Position numbers and translations under genes: made by a program
Notes under the pieces: generated by a model
Told to the model about the DNA's origin: nothing
Databases searched by the model: none
Seen by the model: only the letters and a program-made list of their open reading frames with translations
From: Proteles cristata cristata
Taxonomy: Eukaryota > Chordata > Mammalia > Carnivora > Hyaenidae
Direction: 5' to 3'
DNA length: 64,000 bases
Assembly: GCA_017311185.1 (NCBI GenBank)
Contig: JAESUZ010000120.1
Location: 433,501-497,500, forward strand
Shown: positions 23,901-31,334 of the stretch, in pieces
Position numbering within the stretch: position 1 is the stretch's first letter
Layout: the number at the start of each line of letters is the position of its first letter

Positions 23901-25392
23901 TGTCACCGCAGCCTTGTGTGGGGTAGTTGGACTGTCCCTACTTTTTTTTTTTTTTTTAATATTTTTATTTATTTCTAGGAGAGAGAGAGACAGCGTGAGC
24001 AGGGTAGGGTCAGAGAGAGAGGGGGATATCTGAAGCAGGCTCCAGGCTCTGAGCCGGCAGTCAGCACAGAGCCCGATGTGGGGCTCGAACCCACGAACCG
24101 CGAGATCATGACCTAAGCGAAAGTCGGACGTTCAACCGACTAAGCCACCCAGGCGCCCCGAACTGTCCCTACTTTACAGATGAGGATACTCAAGTTTAGA
24201 GGTCTGAGGGCCGTGATTGCTAGGACCACACACTTAGTCACAGAATCAGGATTCAAACTCAGATGCTCAGGGGCTCTAAAACCTGGCACAGCTACTACAA
24301 TAGCAGCATGCCCCCAGCCTTGAAGTACATAAATATCATTTAAGCAATCTTTTACTGATACGTTGTATGTTTTAGGATCAGTAGGTTTGTTGTATCACTT
24401 CCTATTATTGCATAGAATCTTCCTATTTCTGAAATATAGTAGTATCCGTCACCTTTCTGTGGTTAACCTTGATCCAGAAGCAGATGACCTATCCTCCTCC
24501 TGATTATTGTAGTAGCCCAACACTGTGTCACAGCACCTATGTCATTTACCTTCACCTCATCACATAGGCGTTTTGTCATTTCTCGTTATCACAGGGGTGA
24601 GTACAGCACAACAAGGTATGTTGAGAGAGGCTGGCCATATTCACATAATGTGGTTATAGTACATTGTTATAATTCTGTTCATTATTGTTAATCTCTTACA
24701 GTATAATTTATAAATTAAAGGAAAGAAAAGCATAGTATGTATAGGGTTTAGTACTATCTATAGTTTCTAGCATCCACTGAGGGTCTTGAAATCTATTCTC
24801 CATGGAGAAGGGGGGCTGCTACTGTGTTCAGACATGATACCTAAAGGTTAAATATCTGAAGCAAATATTAGATTAAATGCAGGAAGTGGGTTTTCTCCCA
24901 GGCCTTGAAGAGACACATTCTCATTAATTGAATCACCAGAGACCATTTGGGAACATAATGACCTAAACCCTTTGCATTCAGTCTTCCTTTTCAGACCATG
25001 AAAACTAAAAAGGAGTTGGGGTGAGGGGCTAGTCAACATGTATTCTTTTGAAAATGAAGGCATTATTAGTTTAGGATTTAAAAAAAAAAAAAACAAAAAA
25101 AAACTGAGGGCCAACAAGTAGTCTGTGACAGGACAGACATTAAATAGCCCAGTCGCGTCACTTGTATGTTAGCATACGGAGTTTTACTGGGACTGACGCC
25201 TCTCTGTCTTTGTTCCAGGTCACGGTAGAGTTCGCAGATGAAGTACGACTGTCCTTCATATGCACTGAAGTAGACTGCAAAGTGGTTCATGAATTCATCG
25301 GTGGCTACATATTCCTCTCAACGCGTGCAAAAGACCAAAATGAGAGTTTAGATGAAGAGATGTTCTACAAACTTACCAGTGGCTGGGTGTGA
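2905..25392 (+). CDS. FERMT2: FERMT2 (kindlin-2), 3' two thirds of coding region, 12 exons
   Basis: Kindlin-2 is a cytoplasmic FERM-domain adaptor at focal adhesions. Its F3 lobe binds integrin beta tails and works with talin to activate integrins, and its PH domain binds phosphoinositides. The join is 2905-2937, 3277-3502, 3614-3716, 5279-5386, 9935-10069, 10920-10969, 12155-12279, 18478-18584, 18719-18940, 22054-22178, 23033-23174 and 25219-25392. This gives 1,547 coding nucleotides plus the stop, with phase preserved at all eleven junctions and GT/AG borders throughout. Counting back from the stop with a 680-residue total puts tyrosines at 179 and 193 (193 is the described Src site), a lysine at 390 in the PH domain, and the QW integrin-binding pair at 614-615, all where they belong in kindlin-2. 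The KQW and PH sequences and the C-terminal SGWV identify kindlin-2 by recall, not by a search. No frameshift or internal stop was seen, so the gene looks intact here. The first ~165 codons are outside the window. Confidence 0.97.
2938..3276 (+). other. FERMT2: FERMT2 intron 4
   Basis: A short intron with a run of ten C's near 3030. No repeat or gene recognised. Confidence 0.85.
3277..3502 (+). CDS. FERMT2: FERMT2 exon 5: F1 loop
   Basis: Encodes residues 177-250 with split codons 176 and 251. It starts with [11 protein letters not shown] and carries the long, Ser/Pro-rich flexible insert of the F1 lobe, including Y179 and Y193; Y193 is a described Src phosphorylation site in kindlin-2. It ends in a lysine-rich stretch (DKAKTNQG). 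The acceptor is tttattag and the donor GG|gtaagt. Only 111 bp separate it from the next exon. Confidence 0.97.
3614..3716 (+). CDS. FERMT2: FERMT2 exon 6: end of F1 lobe
   Basis: Encodes residues 252-285, starting [13 protein letters not shown] and ending FFDLNPK, which closes F1 and leads into F2. The acceptor is ctgtccag. The donor AAG|gtaccg has a cytosine at +5 and relies on its strong exonic AAG. It ends in phase 0. Confidence 0.97.
3717..5278 (+). other. FERMT2: FERMT2 intron 6
   Basis: Mostly unique A/T-rich sequence. The only recognised element is a short antisense L1 3' end at 4579-4650. Confidence 0.85.
4579..4650 (-). mobile_element. L1 3' end fragment (antisense)
   Basis: A T-run followed by atagtttattgtcaggttgg and acccagtgctcatcccca, the same sequence as the 3' end of the longer L1 copy at 7895. 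About 70 bp, strongly 5'-truncated. Confidence 0.75.
5279..5386 (+). CDS. FERMT2: FERMT2 exon 7: start of F2 lobe
   Basis: Encodes residues 286-321 (36 codons), from [12 protein letters not shown] to MMMFAALQ, the first helices of the F2 (acyl-CoA-binding-like) FERM lobe. It is phase 0 at both ends. The acceptor is tttgctgcag and the donor CAG|gtagtg. Confidence 0.97.
5860..6062 (+). mobile_element. CAN-SINE (sense)
   Basis: Head ggacacctggtggctctgtc, B-box-like region catgagatcaagccccatg, CT-rich middle and aaaataaatac tail. Diverged. Confidence 0.9.
6738..6968. repeat. Probable old interspersed repeat, family not certain
   Basis: Starts gttgacccttgaacaacaac and continues with a 'gaactgcatgggtccattta' stretch, a phrase I recognise from a common mammalian dispersed repeat, possibly a DNA-transposon relic. 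I cannot name the family with confidence. Confidence 0.5.
7180..7390 (-). mobile_element. CAN-SINE (antisense) with target duplication
   Basis: Tail ttttttaatgtttatttgtg to head gagccacccaggtgcc. A 13-bp direct repeat, tagaatctagatt, flanks it at 7163-7175 and 7390-7402. Confidence 0.94.
7895..8562 (-). mobile_element. 5'-truncated L1, antisense, with ORF2 C-terminus
   Basis: Begins with a long T-run (poly(A) on the minus strand), then the L1 3'UTR and the C-terminal part of ORF2. The minus-strand frame 8103-8471 reads [20 protein letters not shown] and [20 protein letters not shown], typical L1 ORF2 end sequence. A 17-bp direct repeat, taagagtatgtattttt (7878-7894 and 8563-8579), brackets it. 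It is a dead fragment but little decayed. Confidence 0.93.
8898..9133 (+). mobile_element. CAN-SINE (sense) with target duplication
   Basis: Head ggcacctaggtggctcag, B-box ggttcgagcccca, (CA)n-interrupted CT-rich tail and aaaataaataaac. The 11-bp duplication aactgattaag is at 8887-8897 and 9134-9144. A short internal duplication (ggttcatggttcaagccc / gttcgtgggttcgagccc) repeats the B-box region. Confidence 0.94.
9935..10069 (+). CDS. FERMT2: FERMT2 exon 8: F2 to PH linker
   Basis: Encodes residues 322-366 (45 codons). It begins YHINKLSIM and runs into an acidic, Asp/Ser-rich linker ([15 protein letters not shown]) before the PH domain. Phase 0 at both ends. The acceptor is tttttag. The donor TTG|gtaggg is one of the weaker ones in the gene. 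Confidence 0.97.
10070..10919 (+). other. FERMT2: FERMT2 intron 8
   Basis: Unique sequence apart from one CAN-SINE at 10584-10749. Confidence 0.85.
10584..10749 (+). mobile_element. CAN-SINE (sense)
   Basis: Head gagtgcctgggtggctcagt to a short CT-rich region and A-tail. The direct repeat aaaaatgactt is at 10573-10583 and 10750-10760. Confidence 0.92.
10920..10969 (+). CDS. FERMT2: FERMT2 exon 9: entry into PH domain
   Basis: A 50-nt exon encoding residues 367-382 ([16 protein letters not shown]) plus two bases of K383. It leads into the first strand of the PH domain. The acceptor is ttccctag and the donor AA|gtaagt. Confidence 0.96.
10970..12154 (+). other. FERMT2: FERMT2 intron 9
   Basis: No SINE or L1 recognised. 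Overlapping short frames on both strands at 11586-11989 look like chance open stretches in a slightly GC-richer patch; I find no splice or family support for coding. Confidence 0.75.
12155..12279 (+). CDS. FERMT2: FERMT2 exon 10: PH domain, first half
   Basis: Encodes residues 384-424 with split codons 383 and 425. [17 protein letters not shown] holds the beta1-beta2 basic loop; the lysine at position 390 is the one described as important for phosphoinositide binding. The exon ends at HQMNLRG. The donor is AGAG|gtaagg. Confidence 0.97.
12417..13690 (-). pseudogene. Possible degenerate retrocopy or pseudogene, unidentified
   Basis: The minus strand carries a series of open stretches in shifting frames: 13453-13686 (77 codons), 12676-12996 (106 codons) and 12417-12656 (79 codons). 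A lysine-rich stretch near 13060-13160 can be read as [19 protein letters not shown]. The compositions ([38 protein letters not shown]) look like real, charged, possibly nuclear protein rather than random DNA. Frames are broken by stops and shifts and by an A-run at 13039-13053. I do not recognise the parent gene. No clear poly(A) tail or target duplication was found, so retrocopy origin is only an inference. Confidence 0.35.
14530..16800. repeat. Very old L2-like interspersed repeat, split by a SINE
   Basis: Diverged phrases typical of a long ancient mammalian repeat occur in order: gtgctagatcctggagacat, gggagataaacagtgac, tttgaggtgcctgtgggata, tagaacactggtgtttgagg, atcaaatgctacagaaaagtg. 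Family naming is uncertain and edges are approximate. Open frames at 15302-15909 on both strands fall inside it and are not genes. Confidence 0.5.
15029..15223 (-). mobile_element. CAN-SINE (antisense)
   Basis: T-run, aacatttatttttgagagag, GA-rich middle, ending gagccaccgaggcacccc. Related agagatt flanks lie on each side. It interrupts the older L2-like repeat. Confidence 0.93.
17256..17483 (+). mobile_element. CAN-SINE (sense) with target duplication
   Basis: Head ggggcactagggtggctcac, CT/C-rich middle, A-rich tail. The 13-bp duplication tgttctgtttctt is at 17243-17255 and 17484-17496. Confidence 0.93.
17995..18080 (+). mobile_element. Older, short tRNA-type CAN-SINE (sense)
   Basis: ctggggctcctggccagtag, then gactcttgatctcagagtca and gagttcaggccccacattgg. 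It lacks the long CT-rich part of the felid-type copies. Imperfect 15-bp duplication (aaaagtcatttattc / aaaagtcgcttattc) at 17980-17994 and 18081-18095. Confidence 0.88.
18478..18584 (+). CDS. FERMT2: FERMT2 exon 11: PH domain, middle strands
   Basis: Encodes residues 426-460, from [12 protein letters not shown] to NEIWLRCDN, the later beta strands of the PH domain. It follows a 6.2-kb intron and is separated from exon 12 by only 134 bp. The acceptor is tattacag and the donor CAAT|gtaagt. Confidence 0.97.
18719..18940 (+). CDS. FERMT2: FERMT2 exon 12: PH C-terminal helix and return to F2
   Basis: Encodes residues 461-534 (74 codons). [18 protein letters not shown] is the PH domain's C-terminal helix, with its characteristic tryptophan. 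The chain then re-enters F2 ([16 protein letters not shown]) and ends in a basic run ([10 protein letters not shown]). Phase 0 at both ends. Confidence 0.97.
18941..22053 (+). other. FERMT2: FERMT2 intron 12
   Basis: A 3.1-kb intron without a single recognisable SINE or L1, unlike its neighbours. It includes a polypyrimidine patch (about 21335-21400) and an A-rich run (21458-21490). The small frame 21193-21411 on the minus strand is the lysine-rich shadow of that patch. Confidence 0.8.
22054..22178 (+). CDS. FERMT2: FERMT2 exon 13: end of F2 lobe
   Basis: Encodes residues 535-575 and two bases of R576. [20 protein letters not shown] is helical and closes the F2 lobe; [11 protein letters not shown] leads to F3. 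The acceptor is catgtttag and the donor AAG|gtcagt. Confidence 0.97.
22350..22545 (+). mobile_element. CAN-SINE (sense)
   Basis: gtggtgtctgggtgggtggc, gggatcgagcccggcatcca, CT-rich and C-run tail (ten C's near 22530). Flanks atcagagtgatt / attcagaatgatt are related. Confidence 0.9.
22613..22775 (-). mobile_element. CAN-SINE (antisense), internally deleted
   Basis: Tail ttttatttatttctgagat runs directly into ctcctggctctgagccagc, so most of the GA-rich middle is missing. The head gccacccaggtgcccc is intact. A perfect 16-bp duplication, aagactatcacttttt, is at 22597-22612 and 22776-22791. Confidence 0.94.
22821..22970 (+). mobile_element. CAN-SINE (sense), head truncated
   Basis: Begins ggggttcagttggttaacca without the usual first bases. 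B-box gagttcgatcccaacactgg, CT-rich repeat, ending gaaaagaaaag. It lies next to the branch-point region of exon 14. Confidence 0.88.
23033..23174 (+). CDS. FERMT2: FERMT2 exon 14: F3 lobe with integrin-binding QW
   Basis: Encodes residues 577-623, completing codon 576. [17 protein letters not shown] starts the PTB-like F3 lobe. NMKQWNVNW contains Q614 and W615, the pair known in kindlin-2 to be needed for integrin beta-tail binding. The acceptor region (gatattttaatattatag) is A/T-rich with a poor pyrimidine tract. The donor ATG|gtaagc is followed within about 10 nt by a SINE, and the donor sequence is repeated at the SINE's far end. Confidence 0.97.
23183..23392 (+). mobile_element. CAN-SINE (sense) at the exon 14 splice donor
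   Basis: A G-rich leader, a ggggtgc head with about 8 extra bases before ctgggtggttcagtc, the CT-rich middle and an agaataaa-type tail. The direct repeat aaatggtaagct occurs at 23170-23181, spanning the last exon bases and the donor, and again at 23393-23404 straight after the tail. This fits a target-site duplication that copied the splice donor. A G-rich gap of about 9 nt between the first repeat and the head is the one imperfection. Confidence 0.85.
23425..23600 (+). mobile_element. CAN-SINE (sense)
   Basis: ggacacctgggtgtctcagtc, gggtttgagccctgtgttgg, short CT part and ctcaaaaatgaataaaaa tail. Confidence 0.92.
23822..24290. mobile_element. MIR relic split by a SINE
   Basis: Left half has tttattgaatgcctactctg and tgccagtcatgatgctgg. 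Right half has ctttacagatgaggatactc and cacagaatcaggattcaaac, the standard MIR order. The SINE at 23945-24162 sits between them. Confidence 0.8.
23945..24162 (-). mobile_element. CAN-SINE (antisense), little diverged
   Basis: T-run, atttttatttatttctagga, GA-rich middle, gctcgaacccacgaaccgcg, ending gccacccaggcgcccc. A perfect 14-bp duplication, actgtccctacttt, is at 23931-23944 and 24163-24176. Confidence 0.95.
25080..25104. repeat. A-rich tract
   Basis: Two A runs separated by one C, about 115 bp before the terminal exon, with no SINE or L1 body attached. Confidence 0.8.
25219..25392 (+). CDS. FERMT2: FERMT2 terminal coding exon (exon 15)
   Basis: Encodes residues 624-680 and the TGA stop at 25390-25392. 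[19 protein letters not shown] and [12 protein letters not shown] form the remaining F3 strands. The C-terminal helix ([13 protein letters not shown]) ends the protein. The acceptor is tttgttccag. The exon continues into the 3'UTR. Confidence 0.97.
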   Translation, partial: VTVEFADEVRLSFICTEVDCKVVHEFIGGYIFLSTRAKDQNESLDEEMFYKLTSGWV

Positions 25393-25470
25393 ACAGAAAT
25401 ACTGTGTAATGAAACTCCATGGCCATAACAATATTTAACTTTGAAAGCTGTTGTTTGTTATATGCTGCTT

Positions 25471-25476
25471 AATAAA
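25471..25476 (+). promoter_or_regulatory. FERMT2: Proximal poly(A) signal AATAAA
   Basis: A canonical hexamer only 79 nt after the stop. It could give a very short 3'UTR. The sequence after it is A/T-rich but lacks an obvious GT-rich element, so use is uncertain. Confidence 0.5.
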
Positions 25477-26471
25477 GTAAGCTTGAAATTTATCATTTTA
25501 TCATGAAAACTTCTTTGCCTTACCAGACCAGTTAATATGTGCACTAACAAGCACGACTATTAATCTGCTATCATGATACAGTATATGGACTTGAATATGG
25601 CACACATTCCTTATGGCCAGGAATTGAAAACTAAAGTAGTGGGCAAGTCAGGAACAAAAACATCATTGATTTTAAGGTAGCCAAACTAAGAAACTCAAGC
25701 CATCTACTTTAAAACTATCCAGGGCTTAAACTATATGAAGTCTATTTATCATGTTTAATGCATGTGTTTTAATGTATGTTTAATTTGATCCTGTGTTTTA
25801 AAAATACCTACTTTCTGGTAGCCATTGATTCCCCATCCCTCACTCCCATCCCCCAAAGAAATCAGGCCTACGGAAGATGCCTGATATTCAGTAATGTCAT
25901 TGTTTGACCTTGAAGGAAAATGCTATCGGTTCCTTATGCTTGGTTTGTTTTTGTCCTTGAATAAGCATGTATCTTGTCTTGTGTTACTTTCACACCCTGT
26001 TGTATTGCAACACTTTTAGTATTCACCAGCATATTCACTGTCTGCCTAAAATAATGCAACTTTTGCATTACAATATGAAGTAAAGGTCTATGAAGTATGC
26101 ATTTTGTGTAACTAATGTACAAACACAAATTTTATAAATTGTACAGTTTTTTAAAAAACTACTCACAACTAGCAGATGTCTTAGATGTAGCATCTTTGCA
26201 TTCATTAAATGCTTTTAAAAATATAATTAATGTGCAGTTTTCATATCTGCTAAATTAAGAATGACTTCATTATAGTCATGATTTGCCACAATGTCCTTAA
26301 CTCTAATGCCTGGACTGGCCATGTTCTTGTCTGTTGCGCTGTTACAGTCCGCGTTGGTGCTATAGTCAAAATTCCTAGCTCACATTACCCAGGAGGGGGC
26401 CGGGAGGGGTGGATTACCAGTATTGTCCAATAATCCGTGGTTTAAAGACTGTATAAATGCATTTTATTTTA

Positions 26472-26477
26472 AATAAA
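26472..26477 (+). terminator. FERMT2: Distal poly(A) signal AATAAA
   Basis: A canonical hexamer followed by a T/GT-rich stretch (atgtttctttttgtactttg), the usual layout for cleavage about 15-30 nt downstream. Taken here as the main 3' end of FERMT2. Confidence 0.75.
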
Positions 26478-26500
26478 AGCAAAATCTTTTATTTATGTTT

Positions 26501-28182
26501 CTTTTTGTACTTTGTGTTTTTAATGTTTACACTGCATTAACTGTAGGAATGAACTCTTGCCTTTTGGGAGCCCTCTGCCTGCATCTTGTGTTGGGAGAAC
26601 AACTTGCCGGTATTCCAGAGTATCACTAGGTAGTTGCTACTTAATCTCTAGGATAGATTCTTCCACCCTCTCATTTTTTGTTCTACTACTTAAAAATGAA
26701 CTGCGTAATATTTAAATATTAGAAGTTTAAACAAATAATGACAGATGAACAGAAATGGCTGACCTGGGCAGACTTTGTTTTAAACAGCAAAATGACTCCT
26801 GGTCTAAAAGGCCACAACTCCCGTGTATGACTTTGCTCCCTGTTGCTACTGCTATTATATCATCATTCAGATGCAAAACTTCATTCCTGGACTTTTTCCT
26901 TTATCTCTTGCATTTATTTAATCAGGACAGTCTGGTTGATTTTTCCCTCGGGCAAACTTTGGTCAGTGCTATCACAGACACGTGAATTCAGCTCTCGTCC
27001 TGGGCCTGCCATGATGCCAAGGCCTCTAAAAGCAAAGCTCATATCACCTTGTCCATGGCTTTTCTTTGTCCTCTAAGGCCAGGTCCTAACAATCCTTGTT
27101 CCAAAATAAAAGGGCTCCTTCCCATTAAAACAACATTGAAATAATGTATTCCCTTGTCTCATCTTAAATACAGGTCACCAACTTGTATAGTCGCTTGGTA
27201 AAAACCCTGAAATAGATTTAGACGGAGGCATAGCTGAGTCTCATAGTCTCAAGGCCTCTGCACTAGTGAGAAGAGCCTCTCTCCTGATCTTTCTGTCTCT
27301 CGGTTTTGCCGCACTTGCCGTCTTGGTGATTTTGACATTAATTCAGCCCCAGCAAGGCACTGGCTGTATGTCACCCTGATGACCTTGGTGGACCACAGCT
27401 TAACAGCCAAAGTCCCCAGGCAGGTGCTAAGAGGTCTCCTATGGTCTGTATCCCAGCCCACAATTTTCTCAGCTTCCAACAGTTTTCATCCCAAACGGGG
27501 TCGCCCACATTCTCTGGACACACTTAATACTTGCCCATTTCCATGACATTCCACAGACTTTCTTGCAGTCTCCCACCTGTTCAAATCCCATCTTTCTCGA
27601 GTTTTAAAAATTTTAGAAAGTGCTCAAGGGTTCTTTCTTCCATAAACACCTCTACGTTTCCTTGCAGCCAAAAATTTTCTTACTCATGAACAGCCACTGA
27701 ATTTGGTCCTTTTTGAAACTTTAGAGCAATCATCCTTATTATTGCCCATCATAATAAGCTACTCCCTTAAAGACTGGGTCTGAGCCTCATCGTTTCTACC
27801 TAGGATCAGTTAACACACATCTGTTCAGTGAATATAATGACGGCTCTTTTGGAAATCAAGGAATTAATACAATTTAGAATTCTTAACAGCCTCAACATGA
27901 TTTAGTACGGAGGAAACAAACCCAGTCCACGAAAAGAACAGTGGCCAGGGCCCCGAAACACAGTTTTAGGTTTCTGCTCTGTGGGTCAGTTTCATGTAAA
28001 CATGAAGGCATTGGGCACAGGAGACCTACCAAGCTCTCTTCGAACTCTGTTTCTCTTAAATCAGCACATTAGAGACCTGATGATGATGTAGTTAATCAGT
28101 AATTTTAACTTGGTACAAATTATTTTTTACATAACCTTGAACTTCAAAGGTCAGGGACCTAGAGACATGAACTTAACTTTGT
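26501..28182. other. Downstream intergenic, unassigned
   Basis: Begins just past the FERMT2 distal poly(A) signal. No SINE, L1 or exon recognised. Short frames at 26755-27076 (+) and 27249-27479 (-) lack start context, splice sites or family resemblance that I can see. Confidence 0.65.
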
Positions 28183-28330
28183 TTTTCAGCTTTACTAAGG
28201 TAAAACTGATATAACTAAGATATTTAAAGTGGACATGTGATTTGATATATACACATTATGAAAGGATCGTCATTAGTGAACACATTACTAGAGACACAAA
28301 CTTGGTAGACGGAAAGCCACCTGGCGCTTC
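28183..28330 (-). mobile_element. Old L1 3'-end-like fragment
   Basis: tttttcagctttactaaggt followed by aaactgatataactaagata and gatttgatatatacacatta resembles the reverse of old L1 3' ends. Edges are approximate. Confidence 0.5.
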
Positions 28331-28435
28331 TTAACCCTCTGTTCTTAGACCAACCAAAAAGCAACAGTATGGCAGACTGTATGTTTTGCATTCTGTATAA
28401 CATAATTTTTCTTCTTTTTTTAATGTTAAAACTCT

Positions 28436-29282
28436 TTACAAATCAAAACCACAATGAGAGAACACCTCACACATGTCAGAATGGCTAGATTCAAAAATAG
28501 AAGAAACGTGTTGGTGAGGATGTGGAGAAAAAGGAACCCTCATGCACTGTTGGTGGGAATGCAAACTGGTGCAGCCACTGTGGAAAACAGTATGGAGGCT
28601 CCTCAAGAATTTTTAAATACTAATCCCATATGATCCAGTAATTCCACTACTGGGTATTTACTCAAAGAAAATAAAAACAATATTCTAAGAGAATATTGCC
28701 CTTATGTTTATTGCATCATTACTTAGAACAGCCAAGCTATGGAAGCAACCAAAGTGTCCATCCATAGATGAATGGATAAAGAAAATGCCGTGTACACACA
28801 CACACACACAGGAGTATCACTGTGCCATAAAAACAGATGGCATCTTGCCTTTTGCAACAGCATGGACAGACCTAGAGAATATAATGCTAAATGAAGTAAG
28901 TCAGACAGAGAAAGACAAATACCACATGATTTCACTTACACGTGGAATCTAAAAGACAAAGGAAATGAATAAACAAGCAGAAACAGACCCATAAATACAG
29001 AGAACAAACTGATGGTTGCCAGAGGGGAGAGGAGTAAGGGATGGGCAAAATGGATGAAAGACAGTAGGAGAGAGGCTTCTAGTTACGGGGCGAGTCAAGG
29101 GGATGAAGGGTGCAGCCCGGGGAATACAGTCGGTGGCACCGAAACAGTGCCAGTGTGGTGACAGACGGAAGCTACACTGCGGTGAGCACAGCATAATGTA
29201 GACACTTGCCTAGTCACTGTGTTGTACATCCGAAGCCAACATAGAATGGTGTGTCAACCATACTTTCAAGAAAAGAAAAACA
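28436..29282 (+). mobile_element. 5'-truncated L1 (sense), ORF2 end and 3'UTR
   Basis: ORF2 C-terminal phrases: gtggagaaaaaggaaccctc, ttggtgggaatgcaaactgg, and the + frame 28704-28952 reads WIKKMPCTHTH and WTDLENIMLNEVSQTEKDKY. A (CA)n expansion lies at 28793-28810. It ends in a 3'UTR (gatggttgccagaggggaga) and an A-rich tail near 29280. Confidence 0.9.
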
Positions 29283-29902
29283 AAAAGCCTTACTAAGTAA
29301 GGTGGTTTTAATTAGTTACCAGTTAGTGATGTAATGAGATCAGACCAACCTGGGTTTCTGACCTTTAATTTATCTAGAAGAAATCCCACACAGTTAGAGA
29401 AAAATGTTTAAATATCCAACATTACACCTACATTGATGATAGTAGTTTCCCAGTGAAATGTTAGGTTTCTTAACTCAAAATTTGTTCTGCTCTGAGTTGC
29501 ATTCCTATCTTATTCCTTTCATAACTGTTGCTACCCTATATAATTAAGTTTGACAAGGTCAGCTGCTGGTTTTAGACTCACCACTTAAAACATGGTAACA
29601 TCTTCACTGCTTTGAGAATTCCTAAGAGAACAGGGCTTTCTGAATTCAGACCTTTGTGATAGCATCATCACTGTTCCTTACTGAAGCCTTTCCGACTGCA
29701 TAATCCTGCTCAGCTGCTATCCGTGCTCTGCTTTAGGCTTCAAAAAATAAAAAAATAAAAAAATCCTGTCACACCCACCTCCCCAAAACTTTTTTGCAGC
29801 TACTGCAGCCATTCCCTCTTTTTCTGGCTCTACAAAGCTGTGGAGAAGGCAAGGACGCACTGCACGCTGTGTGGGCGCAGACCTAACAGGCATGGTACAA
29901 TC
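29283..29902. other. Intergenic, nothing recognised
   Basis: Unique sequence with a short A-rich stretch (29742-29763). Confidence 0.65.
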
Positions 29903-29917
29903 ATAATTTGGTCAATT

Positions 29918-30119
29918 TTTTTTTAATGCTTATTTTTGACAGAGACACAGAGTATGAGTGGGGGAGGGGCAGAGAGCGAGGGAGAGACAGTATCCGAAGC
30001 AGGCTCCAGGCTCTGAGCTGTCAGCACAGAGCCTAACGTGGGGCTGGAAGTCACAAACCGTGAGATCATGACCTGAGCCAAAGTCGGACACTTAACTGAC
30101 TGAGCCACCCAGGCGCCCC
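29918..30119 (-). mobile_element. CAN-SINE (antisense) with target duplication
   Basis: tttttaatgcttatttttgac to gccacccaggcgcccc. A perfect 15-bp duplication, ataatttggtcaatt, is at 29903-29917 and 30120-30134. Confidence 0.95.
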
Positions 30120-30134
30120 ATAATTTGGTCAATT

Positions 30135-31330
30135 CTTAATCTGCCAATAAAGGTCCAGTCATCTCTACACAGTACTCTCCAGGAAGAAGTTGTTTACTGA
30201 AAGCTCCGGGCTCTTCAGCAAATTAACTGTGTCTTTATCTGTTTGAACGGCTTTGGTTTGGCAGCTCAAGAATGGGGGAGGTGGTAGAGAGTGACAGGAA
30301 ATGGGAAATTTTCAATCTGGGTAAAAGGAATGAAATTCTCAGAGTGGACTGCACAGCCACCCCGAACAGGAAACTGAGTAGCAAAAAAAAAAAAAAAAAA
30401 AGTCTTATCTGGTGACCTTATTTCCCACTGTGCTGATTCTTCTCTGGCTTTCTCTGCTTTATTTAATAAACAATACAAAGTTTCCCAGGCTGAATGTATA
30501 CATTAGAATCCTCTGTTCCTTTATTAAACAGTTACCAGCACACAAGCTCCTCCTTGGGTTTCCCTTTTGATATCTGTACACGGGCCTGCATTTTATAAAA
30601 AATATAAGCACTTAAAATAATTTGAGACCATTATTTCATGAAATCTAATAATAGTCTCATGTGGCTTCACTGACCAGCATTATCTGTATTACTGCTCAGG
30701 GAAGTGGTCCAAATCCAATGTTAATTAAATTTGTGATAAAAACAGCACAACCAACCAAACAAGTTTAAGTTACCTGTACTGATACGGTTTGTAGATGCTA
30801 CATGACCAAGAAAACACTTTTTACGAGCACAAATTCTCATCTCAAATCTAAATTTTGTGTTTTATTTTTATGATCAAAATAAAATTCAGGTAAACACATT
30901 TACTCTCAGGTTTACTGACCAGAATATCTAAACCTTATTTCTCTCTTCCTTGCCTAATTATAAATTCAGTTAGTTCTTCGAAGGAACATTTGGAAAACAC
31001 ATTTCTTCAGGAAATGTGGAGAGCAAAGGGCCAATGGCCAAAACACTCCTAAAGACCAACAGGCGAGGAGGGGACAGACCTCACTGGATGCCAAGAAGTC
31101 ACATCACACTGGACTCACAGTGTAATGTTGGCTCCAGGGTGAGTGAACTAACCAGAGGCCAAGGAGAGACTCCAGGTACGAACTTGCACACATATGGAAA
31201 GTGGCTTTCTGAGAGCCCGCCTTGCCGATCAGCACGAAACAGGAGGGCTTCTCCGTGAACGACGCTGCTGATTATCTTTATGAAACAAAGGAATCTGGAG
31301 CACTGCCTCGTACATGTATATAGTGTTCAA
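30135..31330. other. Intergenic, unassigned
   Basis: Includes an A-run of about 20 at 30381-30400 with no recognisable element beside it. Otherwise unique. Confidence 0.6.
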
Positions 31331-31334
31331 ATCA

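Larger units (their letters stand above)
23175..25218 (+). other. FERMT2: FERMT2 intron 14
   Basis: Holds two sense CAN-SINEs right after exon 14 (23183-23392, 23425-23600), a MIR split by an antisense CAN-SINE (about 23822-24290) and an A-rich tract (25080-25104). The stretch 24292-25075 is unique with nothing recognised. Confidence 0.85.
25393..26500 (+). other. FERMT2: FERMT2 3'UTR
   Basis: A/T-rich sequence after the stop codon, free of recognisable SINE or L1 insertions although neighbouring introns and intergenic DNA are full of them. That absence fits a transcribed, constrained UTR. It ends near a distal AATAAA followed by a T/GT-rich stretch. The exact cleavage position cannot be read from sequence alone. 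Confidence 0.8.
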
